Shown in pieces: positions 1 through 10,034 of a DNA stretch of 64,000 nt. Below the pieces are notes generated by a model. The model ran no database searches. It was not told where the DNA came from and saw nothing but the letters and a program-made list of their open reading frames with translations. The stretch's first letter is position 1; every line of letters begins with the position of its first letter. Origin of the DNA: Seminavis robusta (Eukaryota > Bacillariophyta > Bacillariophyceae > Naviculales > Naviculaceae); the NCBI GenBank assembly GCA_903772945.1, contig CAICTM010000092.1, forward strand, positions 1-64,000, given 5' to 3'. A program made the translations under genes and the position numbers.

Positions 1-1390
1 GTGAGTGCTGGACTCGTGTAATCACACCACTTTTCTTCGCCTTGGAAGAATGGTCGTTGTTGGAAGATACTTGTACTTCTTGCTGTTGTTCTCTTCGAGG
101 AACTTGCTTGGCATCACTGCCTTTGTCAAGTCTTCGTGGTGCTCGCATAATCCAATGAGTTCTCTCCGGAGTGAAAGGATCAATCGTGTTCGTCCATCTT
201 GGGCATCCAGGAACGAGGAATGCCATGACAGATGATGTCGATAAATTCGTCCTGGTTCAACTGTTATTGCACGAAAGGTGGAAAACGTGGAAGCTCATCG
301 TGTTCATCCGATGAGGTGTTGATGTAGGCGCGAGTTGTCATCTCGCTAGGCTTAGCATCTTGCACGCATGAGCGTTTCTGTTTTTCGAGGCCTTGTAAGG
401 CAGGCTTCTTCGATAACCGCGTTGATTCCAAAGGTGATGTCATCATCGCTTAGAGCGGGTTCCGCTGCACGTCCCATGCGGTTGGACACGAACTTGGAAT
501 TGGACTTCGGTTCTCCAGAAGTCACGTCGCGTGGAGCAACTGCGTTTACAGACAATTTGTCGAGGGCGTTGTGACGCACGGCACGATGGCCTGCACACCC
601 AGCTTCGTAGGCACTCTTCGCAGAGCTGGAAGTCATCCCTTGAGAAGGCGATGTTTGTCGTCGGCATGCAAGGTTGAGTCCAACGAAACTTTCCATATTC
701 GTAGCCCATTGATGGTCTGACGCGGAGTGTTGGAACCATTGATGATGGCTACCTTGAAGTATATTTGGCACTGTTTGCATCTGCAGGAACGGTGCAAGTT
801 TGTAGGTTGTTGTATCGGTATCGTCGCTCGTTCGTTTCGTCATTGTCGACGAGGAAGAATGGGTTTGTCACGCAACTGTTTCTCGAAGTTGCGTGAACGC
901 ATGCTTTCCTTGAGGCAATCTTCATGGTGAAGGAATAGGTTGAGGGTAGCTGAAAGCTATTGTGTTTGTTAAAAAATGCACTACGCTAAAGCTAGTGTAA
1001 AGATCTTTCGAGTGTTTTGAGTTTGAGAGAATGAAATTATGAGAGAGATTAGAAAGCTACGAAAACTAATCCATGAGAAAGATCGTTGTGAAGCTCATTG
1101 AAGTTGTCTCCCGCGGGAGGCCTCGAAGTGTGATTATCGTAGTTATGAAAATAACTCTACGTACTCCACGGTCCATTTCCGGAACACTGGAAACTTCAGC
1201 TAGTAGCTTTCTAGTAGCGTGGAAGCTTTCCACGCTGCTAAATATTTAGAGCGATGTTTCATCGACAACCTAGTATGACTAGCAGTCATGAGAACCCTGT
1301 CTCAATGACTATTTCGCGAAGGACTACGTCATGAGTCGAACTCAAACCCTATCTAGGATCGAGTCGCGAATAAGGCTAAGAGCCGTGTAT
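1..1390 (-). mobile_element. LTR retrotransposon fossil, 5' part, cut by the window edge
   Basis: Read on the minus strand, roughly 843 to 1 resembles the start of a gag polyprotein: a Gln/Ser-rich leader, then near the left edge a stretch containing the motif DEFIDIICHGIPRSWM, which looks like gag proteins of diatom LTR elements. The segment from about 950 to 1390 has no coding character and sits where the 5' LTR and leader of a minus-oriented element would be; its exact ends and any target duplication could not be fixed. The copy is broken, with a few breaks in the gag region, so it is not young. The pol part would lie to the left of the window. Ty1/copia type is my guess from the gag style and from how common such elements are in diatoms; Ty3 type is not excluded. 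Confidence 0.5.
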
Positions 1391-1523
1391 TGCACCGTCG
1401 CTGTTGGAGGGGATTCGGATTTGGTACACGAACGCGACTCAGTGAGGGTGTAGACCAACCAACAGAAGCCATCGAAATAAAGGTTTCCCGTTCCCTAATT
1501 ATTTTTCTTCGCTGCCTTTGTAT

Positions 1524-2660
1524 TCAAACACAAAGTGACTGGGGTGTTGTTTTTGCCAGAAACGACTTCCAAGTTTGGATGAAGTTGGCAAGAGATCGCA
1601 CCGCGTGTCGAGCAGGAGCGTCCACAATTTTGGCACCAGGGAAGTGTTTGATGGTTTTCTTGGGTCCTGCAACTCCTCCTGGGGAGGCAACAACGGCGCA
1701 TTCTTTGACTTGAGTCTTCTTGTCATCTTCTTCTTCCTCTAAGATGTCCTCGCCTTCACCACCGAGATGCTTGTGGCTTTTCAAGACCTCCCACACTGGA
1801 TATCCGTAGGAGAGTAACGGAGGCTCATTGTCGTCGCTGCCTCCACAGTGGTGGAGGTACTGCGCAGTCCCATCCAGACTAGCGAATATGCTGCCACAAT
1901 CGCCAGCGTTTGTAACTTTCTTGCCAACATCGTCAGCATCAATAATGCCGATGTTTCCTTTCCGCGAGTGGTCACAGTCAACCGTTGCCGAAGGGATCCT
2001 CACTTTGGCGTGAGCTCCACGACGTTGAGCACCGAATCCAACTAGACTCGTTCCTCTCAGAGGAGGAGGTGGTGGCATGACCTGCCTCACGTCCGGCAGC
2101 TTCAGTTTACCCATGATGCCCGACCCGGGAGCCATCTTCAATGGCTCACTAACTGCAACCATACCGTTCAAATCAAAGACCAAAGAATCTGTTGAGCGTG
2201 ACAAGGACACAACGGTCCCAATCTCATGCATGAAGTATGACTCATCAATCTCATGACCTTCTGAGACTTCTGAGTCCTGTGGAAGAGGATTGGGGAGCTT
2301 TGTTGCTTCCGAAAAGCAAAAAACCGGATCTCCAACTTTTTCCACGAGGTGTCCCACAGTGATTCCATACGTCTCCCCGTTGTGCAGAAAGAAGAAGCTA
2401 ATTGTGGCTGCTCCACCATCCTTGTTAAGAATCCAGTCGCCGCCACGCAAAGGGCCCGCTCGTGCAGGCATTATCGTGTCTTTCACTGCACCAGTTGAGG
2501 CGAGCGCGGCAGGACCTTCAATCTTCATTGTCACCAGTTGATGTCGCCGTTCGCGCCCCGGAGACCACGTCTCCTTCAAGGCTTCCAAGTCAAGTACTGT
2601 GTCTGGTGAGGAGACGTCCGTCGTCTTCTGCTTCTTGCTGGCTTGTGTTAGGGACGCCAT
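1524..2660 (-). CDS. Chymotrypsin-fold (PA clan) protein with Cys in the nucleophile position
   Basis: Single-exon protein of 378 residues. Three segments fit a PA-clan protease: TYGITVGHLV around His104, STDSLVFDL around Asp158 (Asp163 is the alternative) and NAGDCGS around Cys255, which is where serine proteases have GDSGG. The nucleophile is thus Cys, as in viral 3C-like proteases, whereas eukaryotic trypsin-like proteins normally use Ser. The N-terminus is Lys/Ser/Thr-rich without a clear signal peptide, so a soluble intracellular protein is likely. There is a proline run near residue 196 and an acidic EEEEDD stretch near residue 310. The start is the first ATG after a stop-rich leader. 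Its substrate is unknown and it could equally be a non-catalytic relative. The fold call rests on spacing and motifs only. The gene lies just downstream of a retroelement fossil but is itself intact. Confidence 0.6.
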   Translation of the reverse strand: MASLTQASKKQKTTDVSSPDTVLDLEALKETWSPGRERRHQLVTMKIEGPAALASTGAVKDTIMPARAGPLRGGDWILNKDGGAATISFFFLHNGETYGITVGHLVEKVGDPVFCFSEATKLPNPLPQDSEVSEGHEIDESYFMHEIGTVVSLSRSTDSLVFDLNGMVAVSEPLKMAPGSGIMGKLKLPDVRQVMPPPPPLRGTSLVGFGAQRRGAHAKVRIPSATVDCDHSRKGNIGIIDADDVGKKVTNAGDCGSIFASLDGTAQYLHHCGGSDDNEPPLLSYGYPVWEVLKSHKHLGGEGEDILEEEEDDKKTQVKECAVVASPGGVAGPKKTIKHFPGAKIVDAPARHAVRSLANFIQTWKSFLAKTTPQSLCV

Positions 2661-3905
2661 CGTGCTTTTTTGCTACTGTATTTCCTGCCTCCGAGTGACT
2701 GACAATGCTCTCAGCGTGTTTTTGTTTTTGTCGGCTACTAGCTAGGGAGGTCCACCACACTCATCATTTCCTTTGGTGTTTGCCGTTAACTGTAGGGGGG
2801 ACGGGCGGGCTTGTGCTCAGTCGTGCGTCAAGCAAAAGCAAGCTTTTAAAAAAGCAAATTAAACACTACTAGCTAGTAGCTAGCTAGTATTATGTAAAAT
2901 GTGTTGCCAAGAACTCAGCAACATGATGGTATTTAAGGAATGACCATGGTACAATGAAAAGACTGTCAATGGACATTGTACCAAGGGGACCAAGTTTCAA
3001 CCAACTTACTAAAAACAGTTAAATTTGATGGTACTAAGGGTACCAAGAGGTGGTACGGTGACGGTGGTACTAAGATTTTGTCAAACTTAGCACTATGGGA
3101 GGTACCAAGTTCAAAGCTAAAATTACACGAGGGTCAAATTTCATACCTATGATATGTCGAGCTCTTTTAAAAATATAGCCTTTGCTAAATAAACTAGGTA
3201 CATTTGAGTACCTAAGCTAAGTAACTATTTGTAACTATTAGCAGAAAGATGCCAAGTGGCTTTGTCCTTGGGAGATTTTGGCTTGGGCAGTGGACAAAGC
3301 AGACTTGGTCCTTGTACCAAGTTTGCTTGGTCCCCACCATGAGGGCAGGAGATGTTAAGTGGCTACAAGAGGAAAAGAGTATCACCCCTAAATCCACGAG
3401 AATGACCCTTCTTGGTCCATGGTACCAAGTTCAATTGGATTACGTGTTGTCTAATTGACGTAACTGTCACGAGTCCCAGTGAAATTAGAAGTACTTAGTA
3501 CCAACTTGGGGTATGGTTTAGGTAAGACCAATGAGGGGAGAGAGTTTGGTTTCACTGCAAATTCAGCCTTCAGAAACCCAACCCTCATAACAACACTTCC
3601 AACCCCCAGCCAAGCACCCACGAGGTGAAGAGGTGAATGGTGCGACTGTACGAGATAGATACCGGTAGATAGATGTAACAGTACATGTACTTGTCGGCGT
3701 TTATGTTGATGAGCAATGAGCTAGGTACATGCGACGCTGTGATACTGTTACTTTCATACCCACACCCCACATAGGCAGCTATCCAATTCAAAACATCGTA
3801 TACCGGCGAAAGATTACCGCGCAAGCATTGGCTGTGATAAACTATATATTGGTTGTGATCAAGCGCTCTCCCACTCTCCCAGTTTTTCCAACCAATGATG
3901 TTTGA
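2661..3905. other. Intergenic region rich in GTACCAAG and TAGC repeats
   Basis: No convincing gene. It contains a short run of CTAGCTAG near 2868-2890 and at least five scattered copies of GTACCAAG or close variants between about 2975 and 3510. A 42-bp imperfect palindrome lies at 3292-3333. The right end (3840-3900) flanks the 3' end of the phosphatase gene. Confidence 0.6.
3292..3333. repeat. 42-bp imperfect palindrome
   Basis: The segment beginning GGACAAAGCAGACTTGG and ending CAAGTTTGCTTGGTCC pairs with its own reverse complement over about 42 bp, with few mismatches outside the centre. It could form a hairpin. It has the GTACCAAG motif of the surrounding repeats at its centre. Confidence 0.75.
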
Positions 3906-4604
3906 TTACAACTCTAACAGTTTTAGCCCGTGATGAGACACCAGCTTCTGGTTGGCGTCCAACACCATCATGGCACAAAAGTCCAAGTCATAGACACCGT
4001 CCACTGGCGGGCCAAGAAACGCTCGCGCCGCGGCTTCCAGGGCGTCGCCGTGAGTTACCACCAAAACGCTCTGTTTCATGGCAGCATGTTTCCGTTGGAG
4101 TTCCCGAAGAATCCTTCCAAGGCGCATTGCGGATTGTGAATAGGTTTCATTCCACGGCGGAGTGGTGGTATCTTTAAGAAAGGAGCTCTTCATGGTGACC
4201 TTTCCTCCACTGGCCAGTTGGACCGTCTGTTCGCAGTCTTTTCCTGTCATCAAATAGTCGTCTTCTTGCTTGTCGCCGTTCTGGAGGTTCCGCACACACC
4301 CCATGACTTCACCTAATCCACGATGCACCAAGATCTGTGCAATGTCCAAATGCAGAGCAGCAACGGCGGCGGTTTGCAAACAGCGTCGAAAGGGCGATGA
4401 ATAGATGGCCGTAATCTCGTGGTTCTGTGGCAACGCCGCTTTCAAAACTGTTCGGGGAAGATCGTAATCCGTAATGGGGGTATCCCATGGTCGCTCTTGT
4501 CGATCGGGCCACGGTACATCATCTTCCCCGTCTTCTTCAACCATGTCCAAGCGGACCGAATGGCGGAGAACCGCCAAGTAGGGCGGATTGCTTCCATCCT
4601 CCAT
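3906..4604 (-). CDS. Histidine phosphatase superfamily protein
   Basis: Protein of 232 residues, single exon. The N-terminal LRHSVRLD carries the family's Arg-His pair (Arg14-His15, the His being the phospho-acceptor). SSPFRRC (Arg73) is the second phosphate-pocket Arg. GLGEV supplies the likely acid Glu99, and VVTHGDALE gives the second catalytic His185. This order and spacing is that of the phosphoglycerate-mutase-like branch 1, most like the UBASH3/TFIIIC-tau55 style of small phosphatases. No targeting peptide is visible, so it is probably cytosolic. The start is the first in-frame ATG and lies six residues upstream of the conserved core, so no longer N-terminus is needed. The substrate cannot be told from sequence. 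Confidence 0.85.
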   Translation of the reverse strand: MEDGSNPPYLAVLRHSVRLDMVEEDGEDDVPWPDRQERPWDTPITDYDLPRTVLKAALPQNHEITAIYSSPFRRCLQTAAVAALHLDIAQILVHRGLGEVMGCVRNLQNGDKQEDDYLMTGKDCEQTVQLASGGKVTMKSSFLKDTTTPPWNETYSQSAMRLGRILRELQRKHAAMKQSVLVVTHGDALEAAARAFLGPPVDGVYDLDFCAMMVLDANQKLVSHHGLKLLEL

Positions 4605-5370
4605 TGCTCTCTTCCAATTTGTCGTTGCGTCGCTTGCAATTGTGTTGTGTGTTGGGTGAAGTGGTTTTGGTTTGTTTGGCTTCTAAAGTTGGTTGGGTTG
4701 TTGTTTGTTGTGGCTGTTTCCTCAGTCGTGGATATTGCCCACGCTTAAGCCCTCAGAGCAGCCTCCAATTATTACGTACCGACAACCTTCACTCTTCTTG
4801 GAGCTCTTCTTGGTCAATCTCATTTGTCCATTTCTGTAGTGTAGAGCTGCAGCTATTGAAGATGCATGATCATACCGTAGGGATCAAATGAGTCGCTGCT
4901 AAATAACTTGCGGTTGGACCCAAATCGGGCTCTTGTGTCGTCATTTCTCTCAAGTAAGTGAGTGTTGTGTCACCGATGATGATTATTGCCCATTGCTTGG
5001 ATGGCGCAGAATCGAATCGCAACAATTTGGTTCACTTGGACATCAATTTAAGTAAACTGTTTTCTACAATTTTAGAGTTTGATTAGACACAGCAGAGGAC
5101 CCACGAAAACCTTTGCACGAACGCGGCTGTTTGTTTGTTTGTCCAAGAAGAACGCGGTACTCTACTGTGATCAGGCAGCAGTCACTGATGGCCGATACTG
5201 ATACAGTACAAGGCAATGGGCCGTGCAGCAGAACGCCACCCTTCGTTCGCGCCCTCTCTTTTGAATCTCGGTCGCTATTGGTGTGTCAATCCGTTCGTCT
5301 TCTGTACCGGCTACTTTGCCTGGCGCTTTCCATCCACAATGCAGCCCCAACGATCCGATGGTGCTCCAAA
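4605..5370. other. Intergenic region, nothing recognised
   Basis: Lies between the start of the phosphatase gene and the end of the CS/SAP gene. Short open frames exist on both strands but none has a recognisable protein or a long codon-biased stretch. The part next to 4605 probably holds the phosphatase promoter. Confidence 0.5.
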
Positions 5371-6576
5371 TTATGGACTCACTAGTCCTTCTCCTTCCTC
5401 GTCTTTGTTGTTTGCTTTGGAAGTTGATGATGATTTCTTTGTCGTCGTCGTCAATATGGAATTGACTTGATCTCGTAATCGTTCTTGCAGTTCTTTTTTG
5501 TTTCCCGAAACTTTGAGTCCTTGCTGTTTGAGGATTTCCTTGAGTCGTTTGACGGTGAGTTGTTCAATGGGATCGGCTACCGAGAGTGGATCTTGTTTGG
5601 GTGCCTTCTTCTTTTCTTGAGTTTGTTGCTGGGATTGTTGTACTACTGTCTCTGAGAGGGTTTCTGGATCGACGACCACGGGTGCCTTTGTTGTTTCGTC
5701 AATGGCGACGGGCACGGTGGGTGGTGTTTGCTGTTGCTGCCAAGGTGCTTGGGTATCGAGAAAGGGGATTTGAATTTTGGTGGGATCTTTTGGTTTTTTG
5801 TTCGTTGTTGCATCCATTGCAAAGTCTTGTTTTTCTCCCGTTTCCGGATTGGTTTGATATTCTCTGCCATCGGCTTGTTGTGTGACTTGCTCCAGATACC
5901 CCTTGTCGGTCAATTGTTCGAGTGTCTTTTGGGTGAGATTCAATCCGGAACTAAACATGGTTTCATCGACCATACTTCGGTTAATGTTGTCGACATCGAC
6001 GCCCAAGGACGCGGCATATTCCTTGACATTGAGCATTTCGGGTTCGTCGTATTTGGATTCCAGAATTTCTTCCTCGGGATAAATGCCCTTCCAATCGTAA
6101 TCGACGACATCGTACTCGTTGGCGGCTGCTAAATATTTCTCGAGTGTCATGGTAATGGAGCGACGACGATCGGAAAAGGTCCAAAAGGTCCCATCGAGTG
6201 ACAAGCGACCACGGAGTTTGCGACTGCCGTCGAGGAGAATTAGTTGTTGTTGTTGTTTGGTATTATTATTATTGTTGTTGTTGTTGTTATCCAGTGTGGT
6301 GGTATCGACGCGCAAATCAATGCTGTTGGCTCGTGCCTTGAAATGGACATCTTTGGTTTGTGTACCAGGAGGTACTTGGACGGTCAACTCAATTTCCAGA
6401 GCGTCTTCTTTCCATGAATAATCCTCAGTAATGCCATAGCCACTCATGAGGGGTGCTGCTCGTGAAGCAGGGTATCTTGGTGGTGCAAAGGAATCCGAGA
6501 GAGGCGTCAACAGAAGCAAGCAGCATGATAAGAGGGATACCGGTAGTCTCATTAACCTGACGCTCATCGTGTACAT
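5371..6576 (-). CDS. Plastid-targeted CS (p23-like) plus SAP domain protein
   Basis: Protein of 401 residues, single exon. It starts with a hydrophobic signal peptide ending in SDSFAPPR, which fits the diatom ASAFAP plastid import junction (the Phe is the key residue). Residues about 50-160 look like a CS domain: EDYSWKEDALEIELTVQVP and the later LDGTFWTFSD are typical of NudC/p23-type beta sandwiches. A poly-Asn/Gln run coded by ATT/GTT triplets interrupts the CS domain near residue 97. The C-terminus, about 340-371, is a SAP motif (LTVKRLKEILKQQGLKVSG). CS domains bind Hsp90-type chaperones and SAP motifs bind nucleic acid, so a role in plastid nucleoid or chaperone work is possible but inferred. 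The role of the middle part (residues 160-330) is not recognised. Confidence 0.75.
   Translation of the reverse strand: MYTMSVRLMRLPVSLLSCCLLLLTPLSDSFAPPRYPASRAAPLMSGYGITEDYSWKEDALEIELTVQVPPGTQTKDVHFKARANSIDLRVDTTTLDNNNNNNNNNTKQQQQLILLDGSRKLRGRLSLDGTFWTFSDRRRSITMTLEKYLAAANEYDVVDYDWKGIYPEEEILESKYDEPEMLNVKEYAASLGVDVDNINRSMVDETMFSSGLNLTQKTLEQLTDKGYLEQVTQQADGREYQTNPETGEKQDFAMDATTNKKPKDPTKIQIPFLDTQAPWQQQQTPPTVPVAIDETTKAPVVVDPETLSETVVQQSQQQTQEKKKAPKQDPLSVADPIEQLTVKRLKEILKQQGLKVSGNKKELQERLRDQVNSILTTTTKKSSSTSKANNKDEEGEGLVSP
6243..6289. repeat. GTT/ATT triplet microsatellite inside a coding region
   Basis: Runs of GTT and ATT triplets read on the minus strand as poly-Asn and poly-Gln within the CS domain of the plastid protein. 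It is likely to vary in length between alleles. Confidence 0.85.
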
Positions 6577-7281
6577 GTACCGGTAGTTGGTTTTGATCGT
6601 GTCGATGAGGCAAATAGCGGATGGGATATTATTAAGCCAGCGGAGCTGTGTGACCTCGGCAGAAAGGTTTCAGTGTAGAAGCAGATACCCCTATTAGCTA
6701 GCTAGCTAGAAGCAGATACCTGTAGTGCTTAGCTAGCTAGTGCTTAACTTGCGCTTAGCTAGCTAGAAGCAGATTCCCATAGCAAGCTAGAAGCAGATAC
6801 CCCAAGCTAGCTAGAATACTAGTTATATAGCTTTTGCTAGCTTTAGAGTTTTTCCTGGTAGAAGCAGATCCCCCTACTAGGATGCATGTAAATAGCTTTA
6901 GCTGGTTTAAAAGCACCATCCCAGAATACTTATTTAGTTTTTGCTGACTTATTTGTATTCTAACCCTACCCTTATACCTGCAGGGACCACCGTAGCAGGA
7001 AAAACAATTAAAGGGGTTGAGGGCTCTGGCAGCAAGACTGCCGAGGTTATGCTACTATATTTTATGCTACTGTATTGCACCAAGAAGTAACAGATGAGAA
7101 TGGAGTGATGGAGCTTGCTTTTCGATTATTTTGATGGCTGTGGAAGCTTTTGGATCTTTCAGTCATGAATGGGTGTCATCTTTCTTTTGAGCCACGGATC
7201 CTCATTTTTCGGTAGCTTTTCTTGCTTCTCCCTCCTTCCTGTGGGCTTGAAGGGCAGGTTTAGTATTGTCATGAAACCAAA
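6577..7281. other. Intergenic region with AGAAGCAGATACCC repeats
   Basis: No gene seen. Between 6676 and 6873 the 15-base motif TAGAAGCAGATACCC occurs five times with small changes, at 6676, 6707, 6764, 6788 and 6859. The copies are spaced by short TAGC runs. The remainder is AT-rich and unremarkable. Confidence 0.65.
6676..6873. repeat. Five interspersed copies of TAGAAGCAGATACCC
   Basis: Five near-identical 14-15-base copies in the same orientation, separated by 16-56 bases that are mostly CTAGCTAG-type sequence. The spacing is not constant, so this is a local cluster and not a strict tandem array. Confidence 0.8.
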
Positions 7282-8327
7282 ATGATTCTCTGCAAAGTAC
7301 TTCTCTCACTTACCTTGTCCGCTATATTATTTATCAGTCAAAACCAAGTCGCCGCCATGAATGTTGCCCTTGTCACAGGTATGTTACCGGTACGAACGAA
7401 GTGGCATGGCATTCATTATCATTCTTTTCTCTCACATGCTGCTCCAATACTGCTTCCGCCATGAACGCAATAGGTGCCAATCGGGGAATTGGAAAGGAGG
7501 TACATACGAAACGACAATTGCAATGGTTCGACCAAACTGTAATGCTTATCCTCATCATCTCAACCTTTTTCTCAACAGGTCTGCAAACAACTAGCCGACA
7601 AGGGCTATCAAGTCTTGTTGGGGTCTCGATCCTTGGAAAAGGGGCAACAGGCCGTCCAGGAACTTGGACACTCGGCCATTACACCCATTCAAATTGATGT
7701 CACCGATCAGGCGTCGGTAGATCAAGCAGCCAAAAAGATCCAATCCAAGTATCAAAAGTTGGATGTTCTAGTCAACAACGCAGGTAGGTACAGAGGGTTG
7801 TTCCAAATTTATTTAAGTCGAGCCTTGCATTATGATATGTGCTGGAGCCCTCTCATTTTATAGATATATTCCCTTCTTTTCTGTTACATCTAAAAGGCAT
7901 CAACTATGACGATCACGAACGTGCCATTTCGGTGGATCTACAAGATGTCCAAAACACCATGGAAACCAACCTGTACGGTCCTTGGAGATGTACCACTGCC
8001 ATGTTGCCACTCCTCCACAAATCCAACAATCCACGCATTGTCAATGTCAGTTCCGGTGCCGGATCTCTTTCGGGCATGAGTGGAGGGACACCCGCCTACG
8101 GTGTCTCCAAGGCAGCCTTGAATGCCTTGACACTCAAGTTGGCACGGGAACTTTCTTCAACAATGCGGGTCAATGCCGTTTGTCCGGGTTGGATTGCCAC
8201 CGACATGGGAGGAGCGGGAGGTGGACCCATTCCAGAGGGTGCCGCCTCGGTAGTGTGGGCCTGTACACTCGACAAGAATGGTCCCACGGGTGGATTCTTT
8301 CGTCATGGCAAAGCAATCCCTTGGTAG
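7282..8327 (+). CDS. Short-chain dehydrogenase/reductase, carbonyl-reductase-like (four exons)
   Basis: Exons 7282-7378, 7474-7499, 7579-7783 and 7897-8327; all introns are GT-AG and the joined frame is continuous (252 residues). The second exon is only 26 bp and supplies most of the glycine-rich cofactor motif TGANRGIGKE. Further SDR hallmarks are VNNAG, the Ser of NVSSGAGS, and the catalytic PAYGVSK with Tyr and Lys. The closest style is the CBR1-like NADPH carbonyl reductases. If translation starts at 7282 there is a hydrophobic N-terminus (FISQNQVAA end) that could be a signal peptide; a start at 7357 gives a 227-residue cytosolic form beginning directly at the nucleotide fold. I cannot choose firmly between them. 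The substrate is unknown. Confidence 0.85.
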
Positions 8328-8610
8328 GGTCTGCCGTAATAGCTTCTGCGCAAAATAGAATGTAAAGACTATAGACCCAAGCATACCCACTAGATTTCTT
8401 CAATTGGAGATAACTGGATCACTTGGGTTGTTAGACTTGCGGTAGATGAGTTAGTGGTTTGTACGGAGTGGTGCACAGAAGATGTATCAGAGCAAAAGAC
8501 AAAGGGTCATGGATTCACGGGCTACTGACAAGGCACGGCTACAAATACCCACTCCTCAATCAATTGCTTGATATCGGTACGCTTGAATTAGAAACTATAA
8601 TATAGTCTCA

Positions 8611-9756
8611 TTATTTCCTTGCCTCCTTGATGGCCGTTTGGAGTTCCCCATGTCGTTTATCCAGATTGGGTCGAATCTTGTTGGCCAACTCGAGTGTTTC
8701 CTCATCCAATTCCATTGCCGCGGCAGAGTCCAAAACATAGTCTAGCACTGCTGCCATGGATTGCGTTTGCTTGGCACCTTGGCGTTCGATATCCTCCAGG
8801 GATATTGTGGGATACAGCAAGGTGCCCAGATCTGTCATGCCTTCTCCTACCACCCGTGCCAAATCGTGTGCCTTTTGCAAGAATTCCAAAACAGTCTTGC
8901 TTTTTGCAGGCACTGTTAATTGTTTGGCCGCCGATTCACATGCCTTGAGGACGACATTAATGGACCCTCGAGAACACTTGATCAATGCTACAGCTGGTTT
9001 GGCCATTTCTAACTCCTTTGCTGTGTATTGTTCCTCCTGATTTCCAGCCGCCATTTGGCAGAGGAATTCTTCAAAGGTTGTTTCCTTGTCATCATGTTTT
9101 TCTGTTTGTGGATTGTCATTATCATTATTATTTTCTTCTGCAGTGGTGGAAGCTGCTGCCCCTCTATCAATCATTTGTTGAAATTCCTGCATGGTTTCAT
9201 TGCATTCCATCATCCATGTAAACAAATCTCTTCGCATGGCATTTCGATTTCCCTGTGGAACCTTTTTCTGGATCCATTGGTCACAGGTTTGCCAAACAGC
9301 CCCACATTTTTGTGCGGCAAGAGTATTGTCTTTTTCCAACACTTTGGCGTCGGGATGATGGAGTAGCATTTCCACCAATTGAATGACACTGGCCACGACG
9401 GACCGTGCGGCTCGTTTGGTGTACTGTCGTGTCGATCTGGAACAGCCATAGGCATTGTTGCCAACCACCAAAGCTCCCGTGGCAATCAATTGACAGCCTC
9501 GTAACAAGTCCTGGGCAATTTTGTTGGCTTCGTCTCCTTCTTGCGACATTTTCCCCACCAAGGTGAATTTGGTGGATGTGGCGTGCACCAAATTGGCTCC
9601 TTGGAGGATACACTCGTAAGATTGCTGAATGTCGCGGGGAATGTCTTGAAAATGGCCCAAGGGGGCCGACGAACGATCGTCCAACTCTTGACAGGAAATA
9701 CTCAGACGTTGGAGTCCTTCCAAAACAGACGATGTATCGGGGCTGGAGGATGTCAT
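8611..9756 (-). CDS. CCNDBP1: Cyclin-D1-binding protein 1 (GCIP) homologue
   Basis: Single-exon protein of 381 residues, close to the human family member in length and layout. It is almost wholly helical, with two conserved halves: residues about 60-200 (including RAARSVVASVIQLVEMLLHHP and AVWQTCDQW) and about 225-375. These are joined by an acidic Asn/Asp-rich linker (EENNNDNDNPQ), as in animal CCNDBP1. The animal protein binds cyclin D1 and helix-loop-helix factors; what the algal one binds is unknown. It stands head-to-head with the SDHAF3 gene, with 278 bp between the start codons. The assignment comes from similarity of layout and several short motifs that I recognise, so a different helical-bundle family is a small possibility. 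Confidence 0.65.
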   Translation of the reverse strand: MTSSSPDTSSVLEGLQRLSISCQELDDRSSAPLGHFQDIPRDIQQSYECILQGANLVHATSTKFTLVGKMSQEGDEANKIAQDLLRGCQLIATGALVVGNNAYGCSRSTRQYTKRAARSVVASVIQLVEMLLHHPDAKVLEKDNTLAAQKCGAVWQTCDQWIQKKVPQGNRNAMRRDLFTWMMECNETMQEFQQMIDRGAAASTTAEENNNDNDNPQTEKHDDKETTFEEFLCQMAAGNQEEQYTAKELEMAKPAVALIKCSRGSINVVLKACESAAKQLTVPAKSKTVLEFLQKAHDLARVVGEGMTDLGTLLYPTISLEDIERQGAKQTQSMAAVLDYVLDSAAAMELDEETLELANKIRPNLDKRHGELQTAIKEARK

Positions 9757-10034
9757 GGTAGGAATGGCTTTTGGGGATGGTCAAATAGTATAAATGGTCA
9801 ATTGTTAGTTCTTTTGGTTTGGGTTGGATGTGGTCGGTGGTGTCTTCAGATTTGGATGAATGGTGGCTGGAGGCAGTTGATACGTGCATCGCAAATCCAT
9901 CTTTGCCGTTTTATTTGAACATGAGAAGGCCACGACGGTGGCTGAATCATTTTGTTGACAGATCTCATTGCTGGTGCTCTACAATCTGCAAGAAGTCTAC
10001 TGTAAGCGTAGTGCTGTATCCGATCATCCAAACC

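Noticed and set aside
9819-10034. Upstream extension of the SDHAF3 frame
   Set aside because: The family begins just before the LYR motif and the upstream part is not protein-like.
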